Source: Algimonas ampicilliniresistens (lineage in GTDB: Bacteria; Pseudomonadota; Alphaproteobacteria; Caulobacterales; Maricaulaceae). From it: a DNA stretch of 64,000 bases. The translations under genes and the position numbers were made by a program. The stretch covers positions 1,240,001 to 1,304,000 of the forward strand of contig NZ_BSNK01000001.1 in NCBI RefSeq assembly GCF_030159955.1, read 5' to 3'. This document shows positions 17,896 to 26,472 of this stretch, piece by piece (position 1 is the stretch's first letter; the number at the start of each line of letters is the position of its first letter). The notes below the pieces were generated by a model that was given only the letters and a program-made list of their open reading frames with translations, was not told the DNA's origin and ran no database searches.

Positions 17896-20800
17896 ATGCA
17901 AATCCAACTCTCACGCTATGTCGGGCCTGATCTTCGACTAACGGCCGCTGGCCTCCCAGAAGGGGCTGATGCGCTTATTGTTACCAAAGCCGCCGTAAAA
18001 ACGTCGGGTCGCGTTCTGTTCGTGGCGCGGGATGATGCGCGCGCTGCGTCCTTCACGGCCGCCTGTCGCTTCTTCCAACCCGATGTGCCCGTGCTCAATT
18101 TGCCTGCGTGGGATGCTCTCCCTTACGACCGTGTGTCGCCCAGCCGGGTTCTGGCCGCGCGTCGGGCGGGAGCGCTTTACAGCCTACTTGCCGTCAAGAC
18201 GACAAAGCCTCTGATCATCGTCACGACGGTCGCGGCCATTCTGCAACGTGTTCCGCCCCGCAAGATTATCAAAGCGGCCGGGTTTCGCGCCAAGGTTGGC
18301 GACGACGTCCGGCGTGAAGATTTAGAACGTTACCTATCGCGCAACGGCTATATCCGCGCTTCAACCGTAGTTGAGCCTGGCGATTATGCAGTACGCGGTG
18401 GTCTCATCGACATTTTCCCGCCGACCCGCAAAGCTCCACTCAGACTCGATTTCTTTGGTGATGAGCTTGAAAGTATCCGCGAATTTGACGTCGACACGCA
18501 GCGGACCAGTAATGCGCTCAAGAGTTTGACTCTGGCTCCGGTGAGCGAGGTTTTCATCGAAGAAGATACGATCAGTGAATTCCGCAAAGCTTATATCGCG
18601 GCGTTTGGCGGCGGCGTCAGTCGCGACCCGGTCTATTCAGCGGTCATTGATGGCATCCGCCCGCAAGGGATCGAACATTATCTGCCGCTCTTCTACGATC
18701 ATACCGAAACTGTGTTAGATTATGTCGGCGCAGGCGCGATTATCGCTTTCGACGGCTTGGCGAACGAAGCGATGGCTGAACGCGAATCGCTCGTCGAAGA
18801 CTTCTATACATCGCGTAAAGAGCATCAGGACGCACGCGATAGTGGCTCCGGGTACCCGGCCAAGACGGCGGGACTCTACCGACCGCTTCCACCCGATGCA
18901 CTTTATATACCGCCTGTTGAACTGTCAGACATCACCGCGCCGCTTCGCGTTCGTCAGCACACGGCTTATGACGCCCCGGATGAAGGCGATAAGATCGACT
19001 TTGGCGCACGGACAGGCCGCAGCTTCCTCGCCGAACGTCAGACCGAAGGCGTCAATGTCTTCGATTCGGTCGCAAAACATGTGCAAGCGTTGCGCGAGAC
19101 CAAACACCGCGTCTGGATGGCCGCTTGGTCAGAAGGATCGCGCGAACGTCTGACCAATGTCTTGGAAGACCAAGGCGTCATCGTTCCCATCGCGCGGGAC
19201 GGCCAAGCCGCCTTCAAAATCGCACCCGGTGATATTCGAGCCGTCATTCTTCCGCTTGAGCAAGGCTTCGTCATGCCGGGCGGAGAGGCTGACTTGGCGG
19301 TTATTTCCGAACAGGATATTCTGGGCGACCGTCTCGTCAATCGCGGCAAGCGGCGGCGGGCGAAGAACTTTATTGCTGAGGCCAGCGCTCTCAATCCAGG
19401 TGATTTGATCGTCCATATTGATCATGGAGTCGGACGTTATCTCGGGCTGAAAACACTCGCTGTGGGCGGCGCACCGCATGATTGCCTTGAGCTGGAATAT
19501 TCTGGGAACGCGAAGCTCTATCTGCCCGTCGAGAATATCGAACTCTTATCCCGTTATGGCGCGGCGAATGAGAGCGCTGTTCTGGACAAGCTCGGCGGTG
19601 TGGCGTGGCAATCCCGCAAGGCGAAAGCCAAAGGCCGTCTGCGCGAAATGGCAGCAGAGCTGATCATAATCGCGGCGAAGCGCGCCATGCGCACCATCGA
19701 GCCGATTGAGATAGAGGAGGGGTCTTATAACGAGTTTGCTGCCCGCTTCCCTTATGCTGAAACGGACGACCAGTTAAACGCAATCAAAGATGTCTTTGAT
19801 GATCTGACGTCCGGCCGGCCAATGGACCGATTGATCTGTGGCGATGTCGGCTTCGGTAAGACCGAAGTCGCCTTACGGGCTGCGTTCGCCGTCGCCATGA
19901 CAGGGCGGCAGGTTGCGATTGTCGCGCCGACAACGCTCTTGTCTCGTCAGCACTTTAAGACCTTTACTGAGCGCTTCCGGGGTATGCCGATCACCGTCCG
20001 GCAACTTTCGCGCCTCGTGCCAGCCACAAAAGCCAAACTGACACGCGAAGCGCTGGCAAAAGGCCAAGTCGATATTATCATCGGGACCCATGCCGTTCTC
20101 GCCAAATCCGTAAGCTTCGCCAATCTGGGCCTCGTCGTTGTCGATGAAGAACAACGCTTTGGTGTCCGCCACAAAGAGCGTCTGAAGGCGCTGCGGGCAG
20201 ACGTGCATATGCTGACCCTGACCGCGACCCCGATCCCGCGCACCTTGCAGATGGCGCTCACGGGTATTCGCGACCTGTCACTGATTGCGACGCCGCCCGT
20301 CGACCGCTTAGCCGTGCGAACCTATGTTTTACCGTTTGACGAAGTCTCGATTAGAAAAGCGCTATTGCGGGAAAAATATCGCGGCGGGCAGAGCTACTAC
20401 GTGACGCCGCGGATTAGCGATATTAGACGGCTTGAAGAGTTCCTGCGCGAACGTGTTCCCGAAGTAAAATATGTCATCGCCCACGGCCAGATGGGCGCCA
20501 GCGCGCTCGATGACATTATGAGTGCCTTCTATGACGGCCAATATGATGTGTTGCTGTCGACCTCTATTATTGAGAGCGGCATCGATATTCCGACCGCCAA
20601 TACGATGATTATCAATCGGGCGGACAAGTTCGGTCTGGCGCAACTCTATCAGATGCGCGGTCGTGTCGGTCGGTCCAAGACGCGAGCCTATGCTTATCTG
20701 ACGATACCGGATGAGCATGTTGCGACGAAAGGGGCCTTGCAGCGACTAAAAGTATTGCAATCACTCGATACGCTCGGCGCAGGTTTCACGCTCGCTAGCC

Positions 20801-21405
20801 ACGATTTGGATATGCGTGGTGGGGGTAACCCACTGGGAGAAGAACAGTCCGGTCACATTAAAGAACTAGGGGTGGAGCTTTACCAACACATGTTGGAGGA
20901 GGCGGTTGCTGAGCTGAAAGACGATGAAACTGTGTCAGATCAAAGCTGGACGCCGCAGGTCAATCTTGGTGTCGCGGTTCTCATCCCCGAAACCTATGTT
21001 GAAGACCTGAACCTGCGCCTGTCGCTCTATCGCCGGATTTCTGACCTTGAGAATGATACGGATAGTAATGCGCTCGCCGCAGAGTTGATTGACCGATTTG
21101 GCCCATTGCCGGAAGAAGTTGAAGCCCTGTTAAAAGTCATGACGATCAAGCGTTTATGCCGAAAAGCTCATGTCGAGAAAGTCGATGCTGGGCCGAAAGG
21201 CGTCGTTTTGAACATGCGCCATCAAGATATTAAAAATCCAGCGATCGTGATGAATGCGATCAGTCAGAACTCTGGCTGGCGTTTGCGTCCGGATCAGACG
21301 ATTTTGGTTCAGGGTCGATTTGATACGCCGAAATCACGGGTCCAAGGCGCGGAACGTGCGGTCAAAGCTTTGATCGTCGACGCTAAGGCGGAAGGCGCAG
21401 CTTAG
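17896..21405 (+). CDS. mfd: transcription-repair coupling factor Mfd
   Basis: A 1169-residue translocase that removes stalled RNA polymerase and recruits UvrA. The N-terminal UvrB-homologous part contains LPAWDALPYDRVSPS. The CarD-like RNA-polymerase-interaction region has GDLIVHIDHGVGRYLGL near residues 505-521. The RecG-like motor has Walker A GDVGFGKTE at residue 649, the DEEQ box VVDEEQRFGVRHKE, TATPIPRTLQM and the TRG motif region LQRLKVLQSLDTLGAGF. The C-terminal domain closes at residue 1169. The stop codon overlaps that of the convergent gene by 4 bases. Confidence 0.97.
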   Translation: MQIQLSRYVGPDLRLTAAGLPEGADALIVTKAAVKTSGRVLFVARDDARAASFTAACRFFQPDVPVLNLPAWDALPYDRVSPSRVLAARRAGALYSLLAVKTTKPLIIVTTVAAILQRVPPRKIIKAAGFRAKVGDDVRREDLERYLSRNGYIRASTVVEPGDYAVRGGLIDIFPPTRKAPLRLDFFGDELESIREFDVDTQRTSNALKSLTLAPVSEVFIEEDTISEFRKAYIAAFGGGVSRDPVYSAVIDGIRPQGIEHYLPLFYDHTETVLDYVGAGAIIAFDGLANEAMAERESLVEDFYTSRKEHQDARDSGSGYPAKTAGLYRPLPPDALYIPPVELSDITAPLRVRQHTAYDAPDEGDKIDFGARTGRSFLAERQTEGVNVFDSVAKHVQALRETKHRVWMAAWSEGSRERLTNVLEDQGVIVPIARDGQAAFKIAPGDIRAVILPLEQGFVMPGGEADLAVISEQDILGDRLVNRGKRRRAKNFIAEASALNPGDLIVHIDHGVGRYLGLKTLAVGGAPHDCLELEYSGNAKLYLPVENIELLSRYGAANESAVLDKLGGVAWQSRKAKAKGRLREMAAELIIIAAKRAMRTIEPIEIEEGSYNEFAARFPYAETDDQLNAIKDVFDDLTSGRPMDRLICGDVGFGKTEVALRAAFAVAMTGRQVAIVAPTTLLSRQHFKTFTERFRGMPITVRQLSRLVPATKAKLTREALAKGQVDIIIGTHAVLAKSVSFANLGLVVVDEEQRFGVRHKERLKALRADVHMLTLTATPIPRTLQMALTGIRDLSLIATPPVDRLAVRTYVLPFDEVSIRKALLREKYRGGQSYYVTPRISDIRRLEEFLRERVPEVKYVIAHGQMGASALDDIMSAFYDGQYDVLLSTSIIESGIDIPTANTMIINRADKFGLAQLYQMRGRVGRSKTRAYAYLTIPDEHVATKGALQRLKVLQSLDTLGAGFTLASHDLDMRGGGNPLGEEQSGHIKELGVELYQHMLEEAVAELKDDETVSDQSWTPQVNLGVAVLIPETYVEDLNLRLSLYRRISDLENDTDSNALAAELIDRFGPLPEEVEALLKVMTIKRLCRKAHVEKVDAGPKGVVLNMRHQDIKNPAIVMNAISQNSGWRLRPDQTILVQGRFDTPKSRVQGAERAVKALIVDAKAEGAA

Positions 21406-22778
21406 CGGACGAGAGAGATCGTATCGGACTGATCTGTAATGTTCGGATCGATAGGCTGAGCGGAGTTTTCGCCCGAATTCTCGCCCTGTTCGACGATGGC
21501 TGTCTCAACTCTCATCGACAAGGCACCGCTGTCATCATCCGGGATTTGGAAGGCTGCATTCTCGATTAACTCGCTGATCCGCGCCGCAATCCGCGCCACA
21601 TCACTTCGGTGTTCTTCTGGGAAGGCAACGATAACCGTATCCGCATCGATCCGGGCAACAATATCCTGCATCCGAACAATGCCAGCAATCAATTTTATCG
21701 AGCTGGCATAGGCGGCGCTAAGTCCATCGGGGTTCAGGGCTGTGTCGGCGTGCGGGACAAGCTTAAGGGTCAGGATCGTTAGCGGAACCTTGCGAGCGCG
21801 ACAGTCGCGACTCACGCGTTTCAAATGGGGCGTCAAGAATCGCGTATTGAGAACACCGGTCTCTGGGTCCGAACATTCAGGTCCGCCCAAATTGGAAAAC
21901 TCATCTTTGAGTTTCAGGTGTAGACGACATTCATTCGCCAGCTCTAAAATTCGACCACTCAATTCTTCGGGCGGCGCGTCCGCATCGATCAAGTCTTTGA
22001 TGCCGTGAGAATAGGCGAGATCCACATCTTTAAACGTCGTTTTATCGACGAGTAGCAGGGTCGGGACATGGAATAGGCGAGGGTTCCGCCGCATCGTATC
22101 GGCAATTGTCATGGCCGGTTCGCTACCATTAAGTGCGTTCATCACGACGGCATCGAATGTGCTGTCATGGAGATAATCGAAGGCAGAAAAAGAGGTGAAG
22201 GCGGCGACGACATCGACATTCTTGTCCTGAAGCGCGTTGACGACCGCCATATAGGCCGGATCAGCTTTACCGATGAAGAGAACGCGGAACGGTTGACGCA
22301 GCGTGTCTTCTGAAAACTCCATCTCCTGCCCGAATGAGTGTTTGAGTGTCTCCATGCGGCGGATGATTTCGTTTTCCATCTGGCCAAGCCGGATGAGCGA
22401 CGAAACGCGGTGTGCGACCTGAACCGGATGGACGGGCGCATAGAGCACGCTGTCATAGGGATGATCGCCGAGCGCCTTGCGCATCAACCGACCTAAGATT
22501 GGGAAATCACGGGGTGCGTAATGCGTTCGGATATCAGAGACGATGGCGGGGCCATGCTCAATATAATCAGATAGGAAACAGAGAACGGCGGACGGCGCTT
22601 GGGCCGGAAGATCAGAGAGATGGCTTCCGTTATAAGCGGTTATGCTAACATCCAAGGACAAATCGCGCAGATGCTCCACCATCGCGACCGATGCATTAGC
22701 GTCGTCAGTGACGATCAGGACGCGTCGGTTAAACCGGGCTAAGGTCGGGCTAGACGCCTGTCTTGCGGGATTCGACAT
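21402..22778 (-). CDS. degenerate REC-REC-GGDEF protein, PopA-like
   Basis: A 458-residue protein with two receiver-like domains (about 18-135 and 174-290) and a GGDEF-fold domain (about 312-440). In the second receiver the phosphoacceptor position reads VVMNALNG (Asn for Asp), and the first lacks an obvious acceptor although it keeps an acidic TDD. In the GGDEF domain the catalytic motif is replaced by DADTV (378-382), so cyclase activity is not expected. However, an RxxD I-site (RMQD, 369-372) sits exactly five residues before it, the standard spacing for c-di-GMP binding. This matches the logic of Caulobacter PopA, a c-di-GMP effector with the same order. The C-terminal tail is Asn/Glu/Ser-rich. 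A hairpin directly precedes the start codon. Confidence 0.7.
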   Translation of the reverse strand: MSNPARQASSPTLARFNRRVLIVTDDANASVAMVEHLRDLSLDVSITAYNGSHLSDLPAQAPSAVLCFLSDYIEHGPAIVSDIRTHYAPRDFPILGRLMRKALGDHPYDSVLYAPVHPVQVAHRVSSLIRLGQMENEIIRRMETLKHSFGQEMEFSEDTLRQPFRVLFIGKADPAYMAVVNALQDKNVDVVAAFTSFSAFDYLHDSTFDAVVMNALNGSEPAMTIADTMRRNPRLFHVPTLLLVDKTTFKDVDLAYSHGIKDLIDADAPPEELSGRILELANECRLHLKLKDEFSNLGGPECSDPETGVLNTRFLTPHLKRVSRDCRARKVPLTILTLKLVPHADTALNPDGLSAAYASSIKLIAGIVRMQDIVARIDADTVIVAFPEEHRSDVARIAARISELIENAAFQIPDDDSGALSMRVETAIVEQGENSGENSAQPIDPNITDQSDTISLVR

Positions 22779-22803
22779 GGAGCGAGCCTTACCGACTCGC
22801 TCC
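22779..22803 (-). promoter_or_regulatory. perfect 8-bp hairpin abutting a start codon
   Basis: Read on the minus strand, GGAGCGAG and CTCGCTCC pair perfectly around a 9-base loop TCGGTAAGG; the 3' arm ends at the base before the ATG of the PopA-like gene. The only Shine-Dalgarno-like bases at correct spacing (AAGG, 8 bases upstream) lie in the loop. No T-run follows on the minus strand, so a terminator for the upstream peptidase gene is less likely than a translational control element. Confidence 0.55.
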
Positions 22804-22820
22804 TTTCACATAAGTTAACC

Positions 22821-24743
22821 TTATTCGCTTGCGCCTCGGTCCCAACCACAGGTGCGGCCTTCATTCTGGGTTTCCAGATAAGTCATTAGCGGTGCGAAAT
22901 ATTCGAGGATTGCGGAACCGTCCATATCGCGTGTGCCGGTGAAGGCTTCGAGTGCGTCTGGCCAAGGCTTGGACTGACCCATTTCGAGCATTGCATTGAA
23001 ACGCGCGCCGACATCCGTATTGCCATAGACCGAGCAACGGTGCAGCGGTCCCTCAAAGCCAGCCTGATCGCAGGCAGCTTTGTGGAACTGGAACTGCAAG
23101 ATGTAGGACAGGAAGTAGCGCATATAGGGCGTATTTCCGGGAATATGGTACTTCGCCCCTGGATCGAACGCATTGGCTGAACGCTCATCTGGCACTTGAA
23201 TGCCTTGATACTGCTCGCGCAATGCCCACCAGCCATCATTATATTCGTCTGGGCTCAGTGTGCCGTCAAAGACCTGCCAGCGCCATTTATCGACCAGGAG
23301 GCCGAAGGGCAGGAAGGCCACTTTGTCCATTGCGGCCCGTAAGAGCAGCGCAATGTCAGCATCTTCACCAGGTACGTCGGCTTCATCTAACAGACCGATT
23401 TGTACCAAATAATCAGGTGTAATCGACAGGGCAATCATGTCCCCAATCGCTTCATGAAAGCCGTCATTGGCGCCGGATTGGTAGAAGACGGGCTGGTTTT
23501 TATAGGCGCGCTGGTAGAAGTTGTGACCGAGTTCATGGTGAACTGTGTCGAAATCTTCTCCCGTAACTTCCGTGCACATTTTAATGCGAACATCGTCTTG
23601 GCCGTCAAGATTCCACGCAGAAGCATGGCACTGAACTTCGCGGTCCTGCGGCTTAGTGATCAATGACCGCTCCCAGAATGTGTCCGGTAGCGGCGCAAAG
23701 CCCATAGACTCGAAAAACCCTTCGGCGGTCTCGACCATCTTCAGCGCGTCATAGTCCTGATCTTTGAGCAGTGCGGTGACATCGACACCGGCGCCTGCAT
23801 CGGCAGGTTCGACAACATCGTAAATATTACCCCAAGTCTGCGCCCACATATTGCCGAGCAGGTCAGCGCGAATGGGCTCATCAAGTGGCACCACATCATT
23901 GCCATAGGTCTCGTTCAGTTCGCCGCGTACGAAGCAGTGAAGCTGATCATAAAGCGGGCTGACTTGACCCCAAAGCCGATCAACTTCGGTCGCAAACGCA
24001 TCAGCGTCCATATCGTAACCTGCCCGCCACAGCGCGCCAGCATCATCATAACCCAGTTCTTGTGCGCCTTCATTGATGAGTTCGACCATCCGCGCGTAAT
24101 CATTTTTCATGGGCGGGCTAACAGTGCGCCAGCCTTCCCAGACTTGTTGCGTCAGCTCCGGGTCACGCAATTGCGCCAACAGGCGAGTCGCCTCACCAAG
24201 ATTGATTGTGTCGCCTTCAACTTCACCCAGAACATCTTTGATTTTGGGATTGTCCGTATCAATGTTGAATTTGCCCGTCGCATAGGTTGCGTCGAGACCC
24301 GCCATGATTTCTGACAATTCTTCTGCCGCGCCGGGACGGTTGGGCGCCGGGAAGTTTGAACCCCGTTTGAGCATGTCGATCTTGCGGCGCATATCGACCG
24401 GAAGAGACACACCGTTGAAGCGCTTCGCTTCATTCGCCAATCGTGTGCTAAGTTTCGCCCCGTCCGCAGAGGTCTGCGCGACCAGTGCATTGGTGTCCTC
24501 AGTCACGAAGTTAGCGTTGATCCAAGCCGCGCGAGCTCCGATGATGCCGTTGGCGACAATGTCCCGTTCTGCCGCGTCTAAAAATTCGCGCGCATCTTGA
24601 ACGGTGGGTCGCTGTTCTGCTGGTGTGACGGCTGCCTGTGTCAGCTCATCGACCGTATTGCCCGCTTCCACGGTCTGGCCGTCCTGACACGCACTGAGTG
24701 CCAAAACTGCGAGGCAGGATGTGGCAAGAAAAAGTCGTTTCAT
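22821..24743 (-). CDS. peptidase M2 family (angiotensin-converting-enzyme-like) lipoprotein
   Basis: A zinc dipeptidyl-carboxypeptidase-type protein. The start at 24743 is chosen because GGAGA lies upstream and it opens a lipoprotein signal (MKRLFLATSCLAVLALSAC, Cys19); 17 further in-frame codons upstream lack this logic. The 640-residue mature frame contains the zinc motif HHELGHNFYQ near residue 402 and the third ligand region DGFHEAIGD downstream, both characteristic of gluzincin family M2. Chloride/substrate-site segments such as TPYMRYFLSYILQFQFHKAAC near the C-terminus also match the family. Bacterial M2 enzymes probably act on periplasmic peptides. The gene is divergent from hemH. Confidence 0.92.
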   Translation of the reverse strand: MKRLFLATSCLAVLALSACQDGQTVEAGNTVDELTQAAVTPAEQRPTVQDAREFLDAAERDIVANGIIGARAAWINANFVTEDTNALVAQTSADGAKLSTRLANEAKRFNGVSLPVDMRRKIDMLKRGSNFPAPNRPGAAEELSEIMAGLDATYATGKFNIDTDNPKIKDVLGEVEGDTINLGEATRLLAQLRDPELTQQVWEGWRTVSPPMKNDYARMVELINEGAQELGYDDAGALWRAGYDMDADAFATEVDRLWGQVSPLYDQLHCFVRGELNETYGNDVVPLDEPIRADLLGNMWAQTWGNIYDVVEPADAGAGVDVTALLKDQDYDALKMVETAEGFFESMGFAPLPDTFWERSLITKPQDREVQCHASAWNLDGQDDVRIKMCTEVTGEDFDTVHHELGHNFYQRAYKNQPVFYQSGANDGFHEAIGDMIALSITPDYLVQIGLLDEADVPGEDADIALLLRAAMDKVAFLPFGLLVDKWRWQVFDGTLSPDEYNDGWWALREQYQGIQVPDERSANAFDPGAKYHIPGNTPYMRYFLSYILQFQFHKAACDQAGFEGPLHRCSVYGNTDVGARFNAMLEMGQSKPWPDALEAFTGTRDMDGSAILEYFAPLMTYLETQNEGRTCGWDRGASE

Positions 24744-24843
24744 AATGGGTCTCCGATCATGTACCGACTTGCGCGCGCATTCGGCAGTCTGCATGGCTTA
24801 GTCATTCGTAGACAGCGCAGCGGAATGATTCAACGCTACTTTC

Positions 24844-24859
24844 TGTCGTTTTATCGACA
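24844..24859. promoter_or_regulatory. short inverted repeat upstream of hemH
   Basis: TGTCG and CGACA are perfect complements separated by TTTTAT, ending 14 bases before the hemH start codon. It could be an operator in the M2 peptidase/hemH divergent region or a small RNA hairpin; it does not match a Fur or Irr box that I know. Confidence 0.3.
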
Positions 24860-24873
24860 ATCTGGAGAACCCT

Positions 24874-25863
24874 GTGCCCTTAGGTCTACTGATGGTTAAT
24901 CTTGGGAGCCCTGATGCTCCTACGGCGGAGGCCACGCGCCGTTACTTGGCGCAATTTCTGCACGATTATCGCGTCGTGGATACGTCGCGTTGGATCTGGT
25001 GTCCGATCCTACACGGCGTGATTCTCCGGATTCGTCCGAAACGGTCCGCCAAAGCCTATGCCAGCATCTGGGGTGAGGGCGAGGAAGCCCCGCTTGTCCG
25101 GATTACCCGCGCCCAAGTCGCTGGGGTCCAAGCGCAGCTCGGCGATGCGGTCATGGTTGAGACGGCAATGCGTTATGGCAACCCGTCGATTGGTGCGGGT
25201 TTAGAAAAGTTGATGGCTGCGGGATGCGAGAAGATCGCAGTGCTACCGCTCTACCCACAATATGCGGGGGCCACGACGGCGTCGGTCTATGACGGCGTGG
25301 CGAAAGCGCTAGAAGATAAATGGGATGTGCCGGAACTCCGGTTCTTGCGCGACTATTACCGCGAACCCGCTTTCATTGCGGCGTTGGCGGATAGCCTGTC
25401 CGATCATCTGGCGACGCTGGATTGGACACCAGACCGGATCCTGACCTCTTATCACGGCCTGCCGCAAACCTATGTCGATGCGGGCGACCCCTACCAGTCG
25501 GAATGCTTAGAGACGACCGTGCTGCTACGCGCACATACCGGCTATAGCGAAGAGACATTGCAATCGACTTTCCAGTCCCGGTTCGGGCCAAAAGCCTGGC
25601 TGCAACCCTACACAGATAAGGTACTGGAAGCGCTGCCAGAACAAGGCATCAAGAAGGTCGCCGTCATGATGCCGGGCTTTTCATCCGATTGCCTAGAGAC
25701 ACTCGAAGAGATTGCCATGGAAGCAGAGGAGAGCTTCCTCCACGCAGGCGGCACCCACTTCGCGGCGGTTCCATGCCTTAATGATCGCGCGGATCACATT
25801 GATTTATTGTCCGATTTAGCGCGTCGCCGCTTGCTAGCGGGCTGGCTTGATGAGGTCGAATAG
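24874..25863 (+). CDS. hemH: ferrochelatase
   Basis: Inserts ferrous iron into protoporphyrin IX, the last step of haem synthesis. In 329 residues the N-terminal LLMVNLGSPDAP motif, the catalytic histidine in SYHGLPQTYVDAGDPY and the acidic FSSDCLETLEEI stretch are all present. The GTG at 24874 is preceded by GGAGAA at correct spacing. The last 30 bases overlap the 3' end of the convergent kinase-like gene, an unusually long tail-to-tail overlap. Confidence 0.95.
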   Translation: MPLGLLMVNLGSPDAPTAEATRRYLAQFLHDYRVVDTSRWIWCPILHGVILRIRPKRSAKAYASIWGEGEEAPLVRITRAQVAGVQAQLGDAVMVETAMRYGNPSIGAGLEKLMAAGCEKIAVLPLYPQYAGATTASVYDGVAKALEDKWDVPELRFLRDYYREPAFIAALADSLSDHLATLDWTPDRILTSYHGLPQTYVDAGDPYQSECLETTVLLRAHTGYSEETLQSTFQSRFGPKAWLQPYTDKVLEALPEQGIKKVAVMMPGFSSDCLETLEEIAMEAEESFLHAGGTHFAAVPCLNDRADHIDLLSDLARRRLLAGWLDEVE

Positions 25864-26472
25864 GACTTCAACCTGATCGGTCAGAATATCGGCGGAGCTG
25901 ATTGTATGGTCAGCGAGCGCGCTATAGGCCGAGGCACGCGACGCCAAGAGATCGGGATAGCTGGCAAGCAACGATTCCGTGTCATTCATCCCGTTCCGTT
26001 TCTTGTAGTGGCCATTCCAAGCCAATGGTTTGGGCTGAGCGAAATATTGAGATTTGAGGCGCTCCAAATGTTCCGGCGCGGCTTCGATATAGACTGTGAA
26101 CCAGTCCTCACTGAGCGTCTTCAGAACTGCCGCATCCGTATAGATGACAGATCCCGTCGTATCGAGCAGGGCGTTGCGGGCCTGGCTTTGTAGACTCTTA
26201 CGCGTGGCATCCGTTTCCAGCGCAATGGATTCGCGCTCTCGCGCCTCATATCCCTCGCTATACGGCTGGCCCTGCCACGCCGCAAACGCATCCATATCCG
26301 TTTCACCGAGCGCGTCCCAGATCAATCGGTCTACTTCGATCAGGGTGAAGTCGAAATGGGTTGCGAGTCGCATGCCGGAATAGCTTTTGCCGATATTGGA
26401 CATGCCAATCAGCGCCAGTTTTAACTGGCCCGCAGCGTATCGGCGCTCAAATTCGGCGCGACTTAGCTTCAA
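25834..26472 (-). CDS. P-loop kinase-like protein of unknown substrate
   Basis: A 212-residue protein with a Walker A-like loop GMSNIGKSYSG (residues 23-33) and a following LIEVDRLIWDAL segment, as in the shikimate/nucleoside kinase fold, where an Asp follows strand 2. DTTGSVIYTD is likely the Walker B-type strand. Homologues are generally uncharacterised, and I cannot name a substrate. It seems to start with TTG at 26472, overlapping the thrC stop (TTGA), so it is probably translated by coupling to thrC. Its 3' end overlaps that of hemH by 30 bases. Confidence 0.65.
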   Translation of the reverse strand: MKLSRAEFERRYAAGQLKLALIGMSNIGKSYSGMRLATHFDFTLIEVDRLIWDALGETDMDAFAAWQGQPYSEGYEARERESIALETDATRKSLQSQARNALLDTTGSVIYTDAAVLKTLSEDWFTVYIEAAPEHLERLKSQYFAQPKPLAWNGHYKKRNGMNDTESLLASYPDLLASRASAYSALADHTISSADILTDQVEVLFDLIKPAR

